Source of the DNA: Gnetum montanum | Taxonomy: Eukaryota; Streptophyta; Gnetopsida; Gnetales; Gnetaceae | Length of the DNA: 64,000 nucleotides | Assembly: GCA_015680685.1 (NCBI GenBank) | Contig: MNCI01000851.1 | Coordinates: 313,619 to 377,618, forward strand | Direction: 5' to 3' | In this document: one piece after another, positions 10,787 to 22,513 of the stretch | Layout: the number at the start of each line of letters is the position of its first letter | How positions within the stretch are numbered: position 1 is the first letter of the stretch | Notes under the pieces: generated by a model | Database searches by the model: none | What the model saw: the letters and a program-made list of their open reading frames with translations, nothing else | What the model was told of the DNA's origin: nothing | Made by a program: the position numbers and the translations under genes

Positions 10787-11727
10787 CTCTTGATCTGACT
10801 ATCTTTTAAGTGCCTTGTGGGAATCCTAACAGCCTCTGTAATGTCAAACATACTTCAGGTTACGAGTAGGGATTCATCATGATCATTTCTTTCATGATGT
10901 CTATGATGTCTTCGTGGTTCCCTAGTCACCTTACGTCCTTGCCCTCGTCCTATCTCTCAACCTTCCTGTTAAGGTATCTCATCTTCTTTACCTTTACCCT
11001 CATTGTTATGTTCATGATGGCTGGGCCCAGATATGGAAGGAGAGTGTGAGTGGTGAGATGAAGGAGAAGAAGAAGGGGAGCCATCACCATGGTGATGTTT
11101 CTTACCTTCTCTTCAGCTGCTTCAGCCTTGATCGTTATAATGATCTAAGTGTCTATCCTTAGTGTGAGCGGTTGCTCCTTCCATGAATAGTTGATGTTCA
11201 TGGGGATCAGAGCCCATAGTATGTATAGTTGATTAAAGGCTCTGATGCCTAACCTCTTCACTATCATGAGGAGGGGGGACATCATTTGCTAAAAAACCTG
11301 TTATGAGGGGTTCCTCATCTCCTATTTCACTAAGGACATGCAGGGCCTTACCCTTCGACAATGTGTGTTGACTCTCCTGCCTTAAATCCCTCTTACATTG
11401 CACGTCTATGGGATAATAAACCCTCATATCATAGTCCTCAGCAACGTATTCAGCGAATAGTTCTTGCATGCCAATCTATGACAAGGCACGGAAGAGCATG
11501 TTTAGAACTGATCGATCTGGGGGTAACACGATGTTACCTTGCAGGTCTCTCCATCGCAGCTGTTTGTCTTGATGGAGGATAAAAGTAAAGTTTGGAATAT
11601 ACTCACCAGAATGAGTATAAACTATCTTATATTCTTTAGGATTGGGCTGGTTTTGGTTATGCGTTGTATGCTACCGATTGTCTTCAGTGTTAGTCCTAGG
11701 TGAATTAACTTTGTGAGAAGAAGTCAT
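10787..11727 (-). pseudogene. gag N-terminal half of element B
   Basis: Starts at ATG 11727 (MTSSHKVNSP), equivalent to the starts in A and E. It carries the N-terminal domain (SGEYIPNFTFILHQDKQLRW) with stop codons, then 78 open codons (11469-11233; LFAEYVAEDYDMR), then the Ser/His/Arg-rich linker, and ends before the retrotrans_gag core. Non-functional. Confidence 0.7.
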
Positions 11728-11852
11728 TTTGTACCAGTGTGCTATTTCACTGTTATATAAGTTCTTATTTAACTAATTAACCTGAAGGTTTGTTAAGGCT
11801 CACAATGATGTGAATGATTTTCTTATGTTCTAATTGGCGTACAAACACTTAG

Positions 11853-11870
11853 TCCCCAGCAATGGCGCCA
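11853..11870 (-). other. Primer binding site of element B (tRNA-Asp type)
   Basis: On the minus strand it reads TGGCGCCATTGCTGGGGA, one base from the LTR end. It keeps the TGGCGCC head intact, unlike A, and differs from the Athila/tRNA-Asp consensus at two inner positions. Confidence 0.8.
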
Positions 11871-11871
11871 A

Positions 11872-12850
11872 TGATGAGTGGTGGGTATCCCTACACTCAT
11901 CCATATGAATACGAGCATCACATGCACAATCAGGTCGAACTCCACAAACTAAATGCCTACACACCACAAGGAAAACTTGGGGTTAATAATCATTGTCTTC
12001 CCAGGCTTGCTTGTATGTGTCACAGTGTATGGTTAAGCAAGTTTGAGGTATATGATTTTTTTGGTATTTTATGTTTTTCTCCTATGCTAAGAGGAAAGGG
12101 TTGAGAAACTAACTAACTCGAACTAATACACTAAGTTCCTAGCGTTAGCATCCATTCCCACATACTATACACACCCTGAACTATGCAACTATGGCTACCA
12201 AATGCTAATCGTTACTGGGATCACCACACGTAACACACGTGCTCAAAGTGGTTGTACTAAGGCACTTAATTAACCTAAGTGTGATAAGCATCCGTTCCTT
12301 AGTTAATCATACACATCCTTGAATGCTCGTAACCAAGTCGTACTTATCCCACGTTCTAGGAGTTGAGGGTGAGAGAGCCTAATCGCGATGAGTAACCGAT
12401 TCCTTAACTAACCGTACACATTCATAAATGCTCGTAATCAAGTTGTACTCATAACGTGCTAACAATAGGTAATAAATAACATGTAGAAAATAACATGTAA
12501 TAAAACATATCCATGTATTGCAAGGTTTATCCACAAATCTTGTCTTTATTTCTGTACACAATTTGCGTTCAGGTACAAAGCTACTCAAATAAAGATCCAT
12601 TCACTTGGGGACTCCTATTGCAGGCACATGGAAACTAATATATCTCTGGGGTGATCAATTTTCCAGAGCTTCGCTACTTTAAGCATAGGATCATCAATAA
12701 GGGGAGTGCTCCCTCTTATTTATAGATATGGTGGCAGACGGCAATATCACGTACACAATATCGCAAGGGATGACGCGATATCACGACAGCCGTGATATCA
12801 CATATGTGATATCGCAACGATTGCCATATCGCATATATTGCATCCCATCA
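11872..12850 (-). repeat. 5' LTR of element B
   Basis: 979 bp with TGATG...CATCA termini. It has the shared U5/R blocks, a reverse TATA box at about 12717-12724 and a GATATC-type array at about 12735-12845 in which several cores have decayed. The copy is complete and directly abuts gag fragment C at 12851. Confidence 0.8.
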
Positions 12851-13850
12851 ATAGGGAAAGTAGATTATGATATCTTGATATGAATAATATCCCTAAATTG
12901 GTAGGAGGCTATGATTTTTATTCACAACATTATTTACAAACCTTCCATGATGCTTGTGACTTATACAACATTGAAAGTGGGTGGCAAAAGTTGAAGATAT
13001 TTCCTAGGACACTAATCAATAAACCTAAATTGTGGTATAAATCATTGAAACCAAATTCAATTCAATAGTGGTCCACCATTTTGGAGGTCTTCAACAAGAA
13101 ATACCAAACTTATTTAAGGGTGTTCAACTTGAGGACATGAATCCAAGGATGGAGACAAGAACAATGTGAACCCTTGGATATGGCCTTAGATAGATATTAT
13201 TCTCTACTAAATATATGTACAAGACATGGTTTGTTTGAGGAAGAGAAACTTTTTCACATCATAGATGGGCTTTGTAATTAAACAAGGGAGACCCTTGGGT
13301 TGTATGCTCCAAGAAAATTATATGAGCTACGAACCCATCAAATCCAAGAACTAATTAAGCATGTGGCAAAAGAAGAAGAAGAGATATGTAAATGGGAGAA
13401 TGTTGAAAAATCTCACTGGGACCCAACTCTTCAAAAGAAGAAGGTCCCCATCTATGATAAGGAGAAAGAGGTAGCTCTTAATAAGGTCATTCTACAATAA
13501 ACTTTGTTGATACAGAAGTCTATTGACAGACTTGAAGCAAAGTTTGATAGGATGTCAGAGTGTATAAATGAGAATGTTACAAGTTTCGTAGAAATCATAG
13601 AGAAGGTAACAGAAAACAAATTAAGCAATCACAACAAATAGAGGATGAAGAACAAAGAAATATCTAGGAGCACTTATTGGAAAATAGGGAAAATGGATGA
13701 ATAACAAGAGGCTATAGGCTCAACCACAGATGAAGATGACAGATGTGGCCTCTGCATATATGATCATCCAAAGGGCTATTGTCTAGTCATGTTGCATCTA
13801 CATGAGTATTGGGTTTTTGCATTAAATCCCAAGTTCACATAGAAGCACAT
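12851..13850 (+). pseudogene. gag of divergent relative C, 5'-truncated
   Basis: Begins inside gag (frame leading to LDMNNIPKLVGGYDFYSQ) and covers the retrotrans_gag core (12880-13068 and onward with stops), the helical KEEEE segment (13300-13500), and a knuckle of the same unusual spacing (CGLCIYDHPKGYC, about 13742-13780). It is much more divergent from A, B, D and E than they are from each other, so it is an older or separate subfamily. Its LTR, primer site and gag N-terminus are missing on the left. Confidence 0.65.
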
Positions 13851-16000
13851 TCCTAGAAACATAGCTTTTTCACAAAGTAATTATAGACAATCCTACAACC
13901 AATCATACTATCCTAGGACAACTTCTTACCATCCTCAATACTATCATCAACCACAATGGTGAAACCATAGTCTTGGGAAAGGCAATCACCAAACCAACCT
14001 TATCCTTATTGTCAGTCAAATCCATATGGATATTATGTTCAACTACCTATTTCCCCAACTAGTTCTGCTTCCTCTACTTCCAATTGCTACTAGCACTCTC
14101 CCGAGTATCATCAACCCATGATATCTACTGAAGGATCACCACCTTGCACCTCTTACCCTCCATCCTATCCTTGATAATTTCATACTCCACCCCATCACAT
14201 GTCATCACCAACAACATAAGAAAGTTCAACACTACAACATCAACAAAAGAATGTCATTGTGCTATGAATGTGCATAGACATGATAATGCCATTAGGTTCC
14301 CACCAATATCTTAGAAATGTCATTTCTTCAGGATAGCTCCCATGCATAAGCATAACACTCATGAACCTACTACATCTTCCAAACCAACACAATTCCAATC
14401 CAATGCAATGCCTTCCCTTTTACAACCAATGTCCTATGATCCTATGCAAAGGACACCATCCATCATTACTCCAACATCTACTAGAAGTAGTGTATATAGC
14501 ATTGTGGAGAGACAAATGACTGCATGCATGCCTAATCATGATCAAGGGAGCAATCATGGCTCAAACATCCACAATGTTGACACAACACATACTATGATTC
14601 ATCATACATTTAACAACTAGGTGTGTGAACAACAACTTGTTTATGCAGCTGCCACTAGACCAAGAGATACCGAGTGGCTTGAAAATGAGAGGTTAACACT
14701 ATTAAACACATGCATGAAACCTACCTATCTAGTTATTCATTCTTACCATGATCCAATGCTTAGTTATGGTAGAGACATCCTAGTCTAACATTCAAAATTA
14801 ATAGGTGTTTTTCATATTTTTATTTTACAATTTTTTGATCTTTTTCTTATTTCATGATATAAATTTTTCCTATCTTTTTTGACCTTTTCCATATTTTGCT
14901 TTCATTCCCTTGTCAGTAATCTTGCTTATGAATAAAACAATCATGTAGCCCATTGAGGTTAGGTTTTCTCTATGTTGTTAAGTCATGAGAAACTAATTCT
15001 TTGGACAGTGAGGCCCCATCATCCATCCATCCATTCCATTAATAAGAAGATCTTACTATAGTAATAATGACATTCTTTTCCATCACCAAACTAAAAATAA
15101 ATTTGTAGTCATTGTGCCTAGACAAGAAAGTGTAGAACCAAGGGGGAATGTGAAGGGTGTGACATCAAGGAGATTTGTGGATTCTCTTTGACCACTTATA
15201 TATGTTTTATCATATTGCTAAGGTTGTAATTATATCCTTGTAGATCTAATAAAAAATGGAAGTAAGAGTAAAAAAAAAAGGGCATTCAATAAATTTCTGA
15301 GGGTCCCATTAGAAAGACATGTACCCATTCCTAAAGGTTGGTGGCTTCTCAGAATACTTTCAAAAAACTAAACGAGAAAGAAGTACATGCCATGAATAAA
15401 CTCCTTGATTGGACAAAATGCCAAGTGATGTTACTCCTTGTAACGATGGTTCTTATGGTTGTTAATCGAAGAGATGAACCAATGTGATGTCGCCAGAACG
15501 TGGTATGAACTTCGTTTGAATCTTAGTAAGAATGGCTATTGATTACTTTAACCATTAATAACACAAAAGGATTCATTATGCCTATGGTAAGGTAACTCAA
15601 GTTCCAATTTCTGCAATCCTTTCACAAATTCATCACATCTCACTATCTGTATGATCATAACTCATGGTTTTATGTAACATAGAGTTATTTTCTCAAATTG
15701 GTGGTTTAAACATGTTTGTTTTATTTTATAGGTATGTATTGCATTCAACCCCTTTAGTACCTATAAACATTTTTAGGTGTGATTATACAAGGGCATTACA
15801 GGCTAAAGCTTTCTTTGGGAAGGACACACTTTTGTAATTGTCGTGACTTGTACCTTTTTAACACAACCACATCATCTTGAACCTTCCAACTACATAACTA
15901 ATTAAATTTAATACTTTCCCTTATCATATAATTGATCCATTCTATACCATGGATCAGTTATCCCTTTTCTTGCATCTTCCAAAGGTTTTAATGCCTATGA
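13851..16000 (+). other. 3' part of element C, no protease or pol
   Basis: A Pro/Tyr/His-rich tail (13860-14620) includes 92 open codons at 14342-14620. After it the sequence passes straight to an AT-rich non-coding region that resembles the 3' region of A and D: a T-rich block near 14810-14900, aagggtgtgacatcaagg at 15155, and gctttctttgggaaggacacactt at 15805. No protease triplet, RT or integrase motif is visible. Similarity fades after about 16000 and no 3' LTR is recognisable. Confidence 0.5.
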
Positions 16001-17149
16001 TTCCATCTTCTAATAGTTCTAATGGCTACATATAAATTCTCACTTACCCCCCAAAACTTTGGATTTGACCTGAAACCCTTCCATCTATCATAGAGCTTTA
16101 TTTTCCATGCTAACTACCCTCATAATATGCAAGTTCAAGCACCCCATTATTGACTACCCCATATTAGGTCGGACTCAACTTTGGATACTTAATGTTGAGT
16201 CCATAAAAACTATATATATAATCCTTGTGGTGCTCCAAAATCCATTATCTTCATTTGTAGCTAGGGAAGTTTGTGAACTTTTTGCCCATGACTAAGAGCT
16301 CTACATAATCAACTTGCAATTGCAATATTTTGCTTCATACACTCCAATTTTCATGGCTTTTGATATTATTTGAACATGAAGTATTCAATTTAGTCAAGGG
16401 AGGGTGCTTGCATGGACAACTTCATCAATTTTTTAGAATTTTCTATCATATGAATTCAAGAAACTCTAATTCTAGCACTCAAGGTGTCATAACCATCATT
16501 ATTAGCCATACATAAGGAAAAAGAAACTAATTGTGAAGGGTCATAATAGAAGTTAACACTTTTTGTGCATTTTTCTAAAATTTTTCTAACTCTACAATCA
16601 TATGAGCTAAAAACTTAATAGAACTAAGGTCATGAGTAAGGTATAGACATGTTCATAATAAATGATAGCACCTTAGTAATACCAAATCCTTGAATGATTG
16701 CAAATTGCCCCAAAAAGAGGAGGATAAGAAGGACCTTCGCAAGATGCAGCCTGAGAAGTGGTAGAGGCCAAGCCAACTAGGGGAACAATGCTGAGATTTA
16801 GAAAGCGGTGAATGAAGTAGGAATATAATAAAGATAATAAAACATACAATGAGTTGACCCCATACAATCATCATTAAACAATGTTTTTGAGCATGAGTCT
16901 TTTAATCATTACTAACCTTTTTAGCTACCTCTATTAATATTTGTTTGAACTCCTTAACATTCCTCTAATTTTGTACCAACTTTCTATGATTTTCTTTAGC
17001 TTCTGATGTGATTCTTATTTGGTATATCTTCTTTTTCTTCTTCTTTTCAATATTATGAAACACATTGATTTATTAAAAAAAAAAAGTCTAAATGATGATG
17101 ACATGATTCCACCAACTCATCTTCTACAAATGTTACCTTAAGGTCTTGT
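16001..17149. other. Unassigned AT-rich stretch
   Basis: Short open frames are present on both strands (for example 16653-16874 minus), but none has recognisable motifs, and overlapping frames are open in the same place, as expected by chance. I see no RNA gene, LTR or known domain. It may be old transposon remnant. Confidence 0.4.
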
Positions 17150-17420
17150 AAAAGTGAATGTTGTAGATTGTGGCAACCTTATAAGACCATGGTAGATGAG
17201 AAGGTCTAGAGCCTTTGTCCATTCTAAAAATTATTGTCGCATTTTATGAATGCTACCATTCAAAGCCAAAAATGATCTAGATCAATTCCTATGCCACTAT
17301 TATCATACTACCACCAAATAAGTCTAGTTTGCTATAAGCCCACTCTATTAAAATCTCCACAAATAAAAATAGCTCATTTTGTTATAAAATCTACAATATC
17401 TATTTCTACATGCTAAAAAA
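17150..17420 (-). pseudogene. LINE endonuclease remnant
   Basis: On the minus strand a stop-broken frame contains FICGDFNRVG (GDFN codons at 17347-17358), followed by sequence like GIDLDHFWL. A glycine-aspartate-phenylalanine-asparagine motif after a short hydrophobic strand is typical of the APE-type endonuclease of plant L1-like LINEs. No RT is seen nearby. The call rests mainly on this motif. Confidence 0.35.
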
Positions 17421-17454
17421 GCTAGTTTTTACATAGACTTGCATAATTTAACAT

Positions 17455-17610
17455 TGGTTTTAATTTTTTTCAACATGAAAATCAATTCTCAGCAAATCAA
17501 TTATAGAATTTCATTAATCTAAAAAAAGAAAAAGATTCTCTTGGTCAAACAGTAGATAGATATCATAAATATATAGGTAAACTAGTTATGTTTATGTCAT
17601 GCTTAAAATA
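17455..17610. repeat. Dispersed repeat, second copy at 45495-45795
   Basis: Blocks caacatgaaaatcaattct, caaatcaatt and atcataaatatataggtaaactagttatgt recur in the same order at 45495-45795, with an insertion in the second copy. Unknown repeat family. Confidence 0.5.
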
Positions 17611-17813
17611 GTGCGAAATCATTTGTTTGCGTTCACCGAAAGGCGCATTGCAAGCAACACAAGAACAATTCCTTAACAAGAAGAACTTGAAAAAGAAAAA
17701 AAATGGATTCAACACACTATTCAAGACACTTTGGGATCCAAAATTATTTGGGACAAGATCAAGATCAAGCGAGGAGGAGGAGGAGCAACGAAGGCAAGGT
17801 GGGGCTTGATTTT

Positions 17814-18317
17814 CTACACAGTCATCATCCAGAGCTCGTTATCTTGCTTATTCCAGGCAGACAGAACGAGGCGACCGTCTTTGAGCATGACATTCTGGTG
17901 CACATTTTCACCGGTGCGGAGGGTGGTGAATCCACCGTCCATTTCGTGGCTGAGACTCCAAGCAATGGAGGCATTGTAAGGACTGGAAGATGAGATCTGT
18001 CCCTGGGTCACTTGCAGCTGTTTCCCTACGCTCTTGAGGGCCTGCTGTGTGGCTACGTTAACCAGAGCAAACATATGAAGACCTTCAGAATCGCGATGTT
18101 CGCCCCAGAAAAAAAATTCCCAGTACGTCTCTGGGTTCTCGCCGCTGTCGCTGTCGCAGGCCGCTGGTATCACCTTCCCTCCAGATAAAGCTATGCATGT
18201 TTTTTGGTCTGTTCTTGATACGAATGTCACCTTACCTTTCGTATCCGCCATGGCTATGGTTGCCATCAATGCTGCCACCACAGTCACCGCCACTGTCAGT
18301 TTACTTCTGCTTTCCAT
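17814..18317 (-). CDS. Secreted EUL-type (Euonymus lectin-like) lectin
   Basis: This is the only intact, non-transposon-like gene seen. The open frame can start at ATG 18350 (178 aa) or ATG 18317 (167 aa, MESRSKLTVAV). I prefer 18317 because a TATA box at 18374-18381 puts transcription start at about 18345-18350, on top of the first ATG. Residues 1-25 form a signal peptide (basic start, hydrophobic core, cut near AMA-DTKG), so it should enter the secretory pathway. The rest matches the EUL beta-trefoil pattern: an FALVNVATQQALK block, then SIAWSLSHEMDGGFTTLR, then LVLSAWNKQDNELWMM, corresponding to the conserved LVN.atG.A, W..S.d.GdGF.tiR and W.kgDNQ.W blocks. EUL proteins bind carbohydrate and most are stress-related. 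The domain is slightly short in the central loop. Base composition is more GC-rich than its surroundings. No intron is needed. Confidence 0.65.
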   Translation of the reverse strand: MESRSKLTVAVTVVAALMATIAMADTKGKVTFVSRTDQKTCIALSGGKVIPAACDSDSGENPETYWEFFFWGEHRDSEGLHMFALVNVATQQALKSVGKQLQVTQGQISSSSPYNASIAWSLSHEMDGGFTTLRTGENVHQNVMLKDGRLVLSAWNKQDNELWMMTV

Positions 18318-18373
18318 CTTTCTTGCGTCCCTGGTTTCTGCTCTGCTCATGCTTTAATCCCACCTCTGCTGGC

Positions 18374-18381
18374 TATTTATA
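18374..18381 (-). promoter_or_regulatory. TATA box of lectin gene
   Basis: Minus-strand CTATAAATAG, 57 bp upstream of ATG 18317 and 24 bp upstream of ATG 18350. The surrounding 100 bp is notably richer in G+C than the window and is not part of any repeat recognised here. Confidence 0.6.
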
Positions 18382-18949
18382 GGCATCGTAGTTGGATTCT
18401 TGTGAACGGCACGCGGTCTCGGTCTCGCTCTAACTTATAGCGCGGTTTTCGATCTTGCAACTAAAAACCTTCTCAGGGTTTATTGCTATTTGTTCTTGGA
18501 AGGAGCAAGGCGACAAAGCAGCTTAAACAGCGGATGTGAGGTCTATTTATAGATTTTTGATAATATCTGGGATTTGGTACAGTGGATATTCACAACCGAT
18601 TACCTCTTTGCCCAAACAATCATAAAGTTAATCGGTATTTATAGATTTTTGATTATGCGGTTAGATATCCGCAACCAATTATCTCTTTACCCAAAAATTA
18701 ATTGAAACTAGGTCGTTAATTTTTTTTAATAATAAAGGTAATCATATGCTTGATAATACCTTGATATGGATACTTGCTTAATGGATAATGAGTAAAATTG
18801 TGAGTTTCTATGAAAGTGATATGGATGCAATTGTAGATAAGTAATACAGGTTCAAGTAGTTAGTTCATTATTTTTTTTAGGCAAAAGAGGTTGCCAAGTC
18901 AACCATCTTTAACCATTCTTACAAAATTAAAAAGAAAAGTATAATCAAT

Positions 18950-19135
18950 GAGGTGTTAGCCTAGTTGTAAGACTCTGGATGTGAAAGCGCCAAGTCATGG
19001 GAGACTCTTGATGTGAAAGCTCCAAGTCATGGGTTTGATTCTGTGAGCAATGCTAATTTATAAAGTTCTAATTGGGTTATATATTTTGGGGTATAACTAT
19101 ATTAGAAGTATTTTAATTCCAACACCCAAAAAGAA
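18950..19135 (+). repeat. SINE-like tRNA-derived core, copy 1
   Basis: TTAGCCTAGTTG (18956-18967) resembles RNA polymerase III box A, and GGGTTTGATTCT (19031-19042) resembles box B. The spacing here is stretched by an internal near-duplication of about 32 bp (gatgtgaaagc-ccaagtcatggg twice). The tail resembles that of the copy at 35043. Confidence 0.45.
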
Positions 19136-19731
19136 AATAAAAGTATTTTAAGCCAAGCCTCCAAAGTACCATAGATGAGCAAAATCCTAATCTCTTTTCA
19201 AAGTAAAATCCTAACCTCTTTTCAAATAATTGCACTTAAGCTCGAACACAAGCTTTACAACCTAAAATAAACATATTACCATCATTTCAAGTAATGTTCA
19301 CATATGAAACTAAAATAAAAATAGATTTTTGATAATAGCTGGGGATTTAGTAGAGTGGATATTCACAACTGATTACCTCTTTGCCCAAACAATCATAAAG
19401 TTAATCGGTATTTATAAATTTTTGATTATGAGGTTGGATATCTGCAACCAATTACCTCTTTACTTAAAAATGAATTGAAATGACGTCATTAATTGTTTTT
19501 TGTTTTTTCCAATAATAAAGTGATCAAGGTAATCATATGCTTGATATGGATACTTCACTTAATGGATAATTAGTAAAATTGTGAGTTTCTATGAAAGTGA
19601 TATGGATGCAATTGTAGATAAGCAATACAGGTTCAAGTAGTTAGTTCATTATTTTTTTAGGCAAAAGAGGTTGCCAAGTTAAGTCAACCATCTTTAATCA
19701 TTCTTACAAAATTAAAAAGAAAAGTATAATC

Positions 19732-19885
19732 AATGAGGTGTAAGCTTAGCTGTAAGACTCTTGATGTGAAAGCTCCAAGTCATGGGCTCTGGTGAGCAAT
19801 GCTAATTTATAAAGTTCTAATTGGGTTTTATATTTTGGGGTATAACTATATTAGAATTATTTTTAATTCCAACACCCAAAAAGAA
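19732..19885 (+). repeat. SINE-like core, copy 2
   Basis: Same position in the second tandem unit. Box A is mutated (TAAGCTTAGCTG) and box B is lost (catgggctctggtgagc). Lacks the 32-bp internal duplication of copy 1. Confidence 0.4.
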
Positions 19886-20342
19886 AAGAAGAGTATTTTA
19901 AGCCAAGTCTCAAAAGTACTATAGGTATGCAAAATCCTAAGCTCTTTTCAAAGTAAAATCCTAACCTCTTTTCAAATAGTTTCACTTAAGCTCGAACACA
20001 AGCCTTACAACCTAAAATAAACACATTACCATCATTTCAAATAATGTTTACATATGAAACTAAAATAAAAATAGATTTTTGATAATTTAGTACATTGGAT
20101 ATTCACAACCAATTACCTCTTTGCCCAAACAATCATAAAGTTATTCAGTATTTATAGATTGTTGATATGGATACTTCGCTTAATGGATAATCAGTAAAAG
20201 TGTGAGTTTCTATGAAAATGATATGGATACAATTGTAGATAAATGATATAGGTTCAAGTAGTTAGTTCATTATTTTTTTAGGCAAATGAGTTTTCCTAGT
20301 CAACCATCTTTAATCATTCTTACAAAATTAAAAAGAAAAGTA

Positions 20343-20495
20343 TAATCAATGAGGTGTTAGCCTAGTTGTAAGACTCTTGATGTGAAAGCTCCAAGTCATG
20401 GGTTTTATTATGGTGAGCAATGCTAATTTATAAAGTTCTAATTGGGTTATATATTTTGGGGTATAACTATATTATAATTATTTTTAATTCCAACA
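20343..20495 (+). repeat. SINE-like core, copy 3
   Basis: Third tandem unit. Box A is intact (TTAGCCTAGTTG) and box B degenerate (GGGTTTTATTAT). Single-length body as in copy 2. Confidence 0.4.
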
Positions 20496-20670
20496 CCCAA
20501 AAAGAAAAAAAGAGTATTTACCATAGATGGGCAAAATCCTAAATCTCTTTTCAAGTAAAATCCTAACCTCTTTTCAAATAGTTAAGCTTGAGCACAAGCT
20601 TTACAACTTAAAGTAAACACATTACCATCATTTTAAATAATGGTCATATATGAAACTAAAATAAAAATAC

Positions 20671-21174
20671 ACATAAACTTTAGTATACCTCTAAGTCTTT
20701 GGAAACTAGAAATTCATTAATAACCTCTTTTTCCATTGGTGTTGAACTTAAAACTATTAGGGGAGGGAGTGTTGGAATTCTAAAGAATGACTACAAATAC
20801 ACCCAAAGATGTATATCCAACATATAACCAACACAATAGTTTGGTAAAGTTCTTTATAAGAAAAACTAAATGGGAGTGGGGGTATAAGAACCTAAAATAA
20901 TTTAAGAAATATAATGATGTCATAAGTATGACTTGAACTAAAATTTTTTTTCCTAACAAGACAATGATTTAACGACTTTGGCCATCTATCACTAAATACT
21001 ATTTATAAGAAAAATAATTAGATTCAATTCTAACTAAATAATACCTTTGATAAAACTTGGGTAAAACATGAAGCTATCTCAAGTGTACCTTAAACTTATA
21101 ACCTCCTGTCTACATAATAGTTATAAGATAACTATTGTACCTGCTTTTTAAATTTGTTTTTAATCAAAACTAAG
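20671..21174. other. Unassigned stretch before element J
   Basis: AT-rich, with no open frame of note, no RNA gene and no match to other parts of the window that I can see. Confidence 0.4.
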
Positions 21175-22513
21175 TGTGACTATATTTTATGGGTATTCAA
21201 CTCAAAGCCATCTCCAACCTAGAAGTGAGGTCTCATGTCATCTGCAACATCATTTTTTACTCCATCCATGGTCTTCAAATTGGACCTCTAACATCAAATC
21301 TTTTTTCAATCCTAACTTCAAATCTTTTGCACATCCACTTTTGCAATATGCAGTGTCATTTTATTTGTTGACATCTCATGTTAATAATACTTTTGACATT
21401 TGATATCATTTCTTACCTCCACAAGCTATGCATCAATTCTCTCATCTATAACTTTTCAGAAAGTTTCATGGGTCCCAATGTGTCTTTCCTCATGATCTAC
21501 ATGATTTAATTTTGGAAATCCTAAATCAAATCTTGTAAATTTAGGCCTATTAATGCAAGCTCAACATCCAAATTTTGGGGATTTTAGCACAAGAGAGGCA
21601 AAGATAGAGATCTTTTAACATAATAAAGAAGGGTGGATATTTTTATGCATAGAAATTTTGCATGAAGAATCTAAATGGAAGGCATCTCTTTCAAGGATCT
21701 TTTAGCAAGAGGACTCTTTTTTGAGATTTTCAAGTACTTGGCAAATCTCAAGAGATTAATAGTGCAAGTGCATACCAACACTGCAATACCCGTGCACTCC
21801 TTGGCTACCTTCTACATTTCTTGCACTTTTGATGACACTTCAAGAGTTAGATTCTTTTATACTCAAGCGTTAGTGATAGGAACTTTAGCTGAAACAATCC
21901 TGTTTTGGCTTGGAATCAACTTTGGATTATGTTAATAGTCTCTCCATCCATCACCCAATCCTTTAGAGGTTCTGTTCAATCCTTTAAATCTATATTTTGC
22001 TTAAGATCTAAACCATCTTTTATCAATTCTAACTCTCTATCATTGTTACATTTTTCTTTTATCGATTGTAGTTTGGCCCTTCATAGGAGATGAATATTTT
22101 GTTTTCTTATCAATGCAACATTTGGAAATTTTTTTTCCATATCGTGACATCTCTCCTACTCCATTTTATGCTTATTCATGCACATTCTATACTTATATTT
22201 TTCTATCTCTCATATCACATCACATTTTACACTTAATTTTAACATTTTCACACTTGGTTAATTTTCAACATTTTCACATTTTAGCTATTTTAAACATTAA
22301 ATGTAACTTCTTCTTCATCATTCCTTACCATTCCTACATCATGTGTGATAGGTTAAGTCCATATTTTATTAGAGGATTTGTGCTAATTCATTTTATAATC
22401 ATTGATTCATCGACAGTTACATTGATTCGAAGACTAGATATGATTATGCATTAAGTATCTCAACACTTAGTTCATGGAGGTATCCTTATGGAGATGCAAA
22501 GAACATTTCGACA
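21175..22513 (+). repeat. 5' LTR of element J
   Basis: TGT...ACA termini. Shares with the 3' copy a long series of blocks (caactcaaagccat, aagctatgcatc, aatcctaa-tcaaat, aaggatcttttagcaagagga, tttcttat-atcaatg, cttagttcatggaggt). It has no GATATC array and is unrelated to the Athila-like LTRs. A primer site is not clear at 22514. Confidence 0.65.

Larger units (their letters stand above)
10787..12850 (-). mobile_element. Inverted 5' end of Athila-like element B
   Basis: Reads on the minus strand as LTR (12850-11872), primer site, leader, and gag N-terminal half, then stops within gag at about 10787. It is closely related to A and E. The break falls at the point in gag where the neighbouring fragment C begins on the plus strand. 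No 3' half, and hence no target duplication, is visible. Confidence 0.75.
18549..20670. repeat. Three-copy tandem repeat, unit about 750-770 bp
   Basis: Units start at about 18549, 19321 and 20071, each with atagatttttgataat, and run through shared blocks (cccaaacaatcataaag, ggatacttgcttaatgg, agttagttcattattttttt, aattccaacacccaaaaag). The third unit is internally shortened (about 600 bp), lacking the middle of the first block. Copies differ by scattered substitutions and small indels. It starts about 200 bp upstream of the lectin gene. No protein is encoded. Confidence 0.85.

Noticed and set aside
18950-19060. A functional tRNA gene
   Set aside because: No acceptor-stem pairing that I can draw, box spacing stretched, box B imperfect, repeated in a decayed array.
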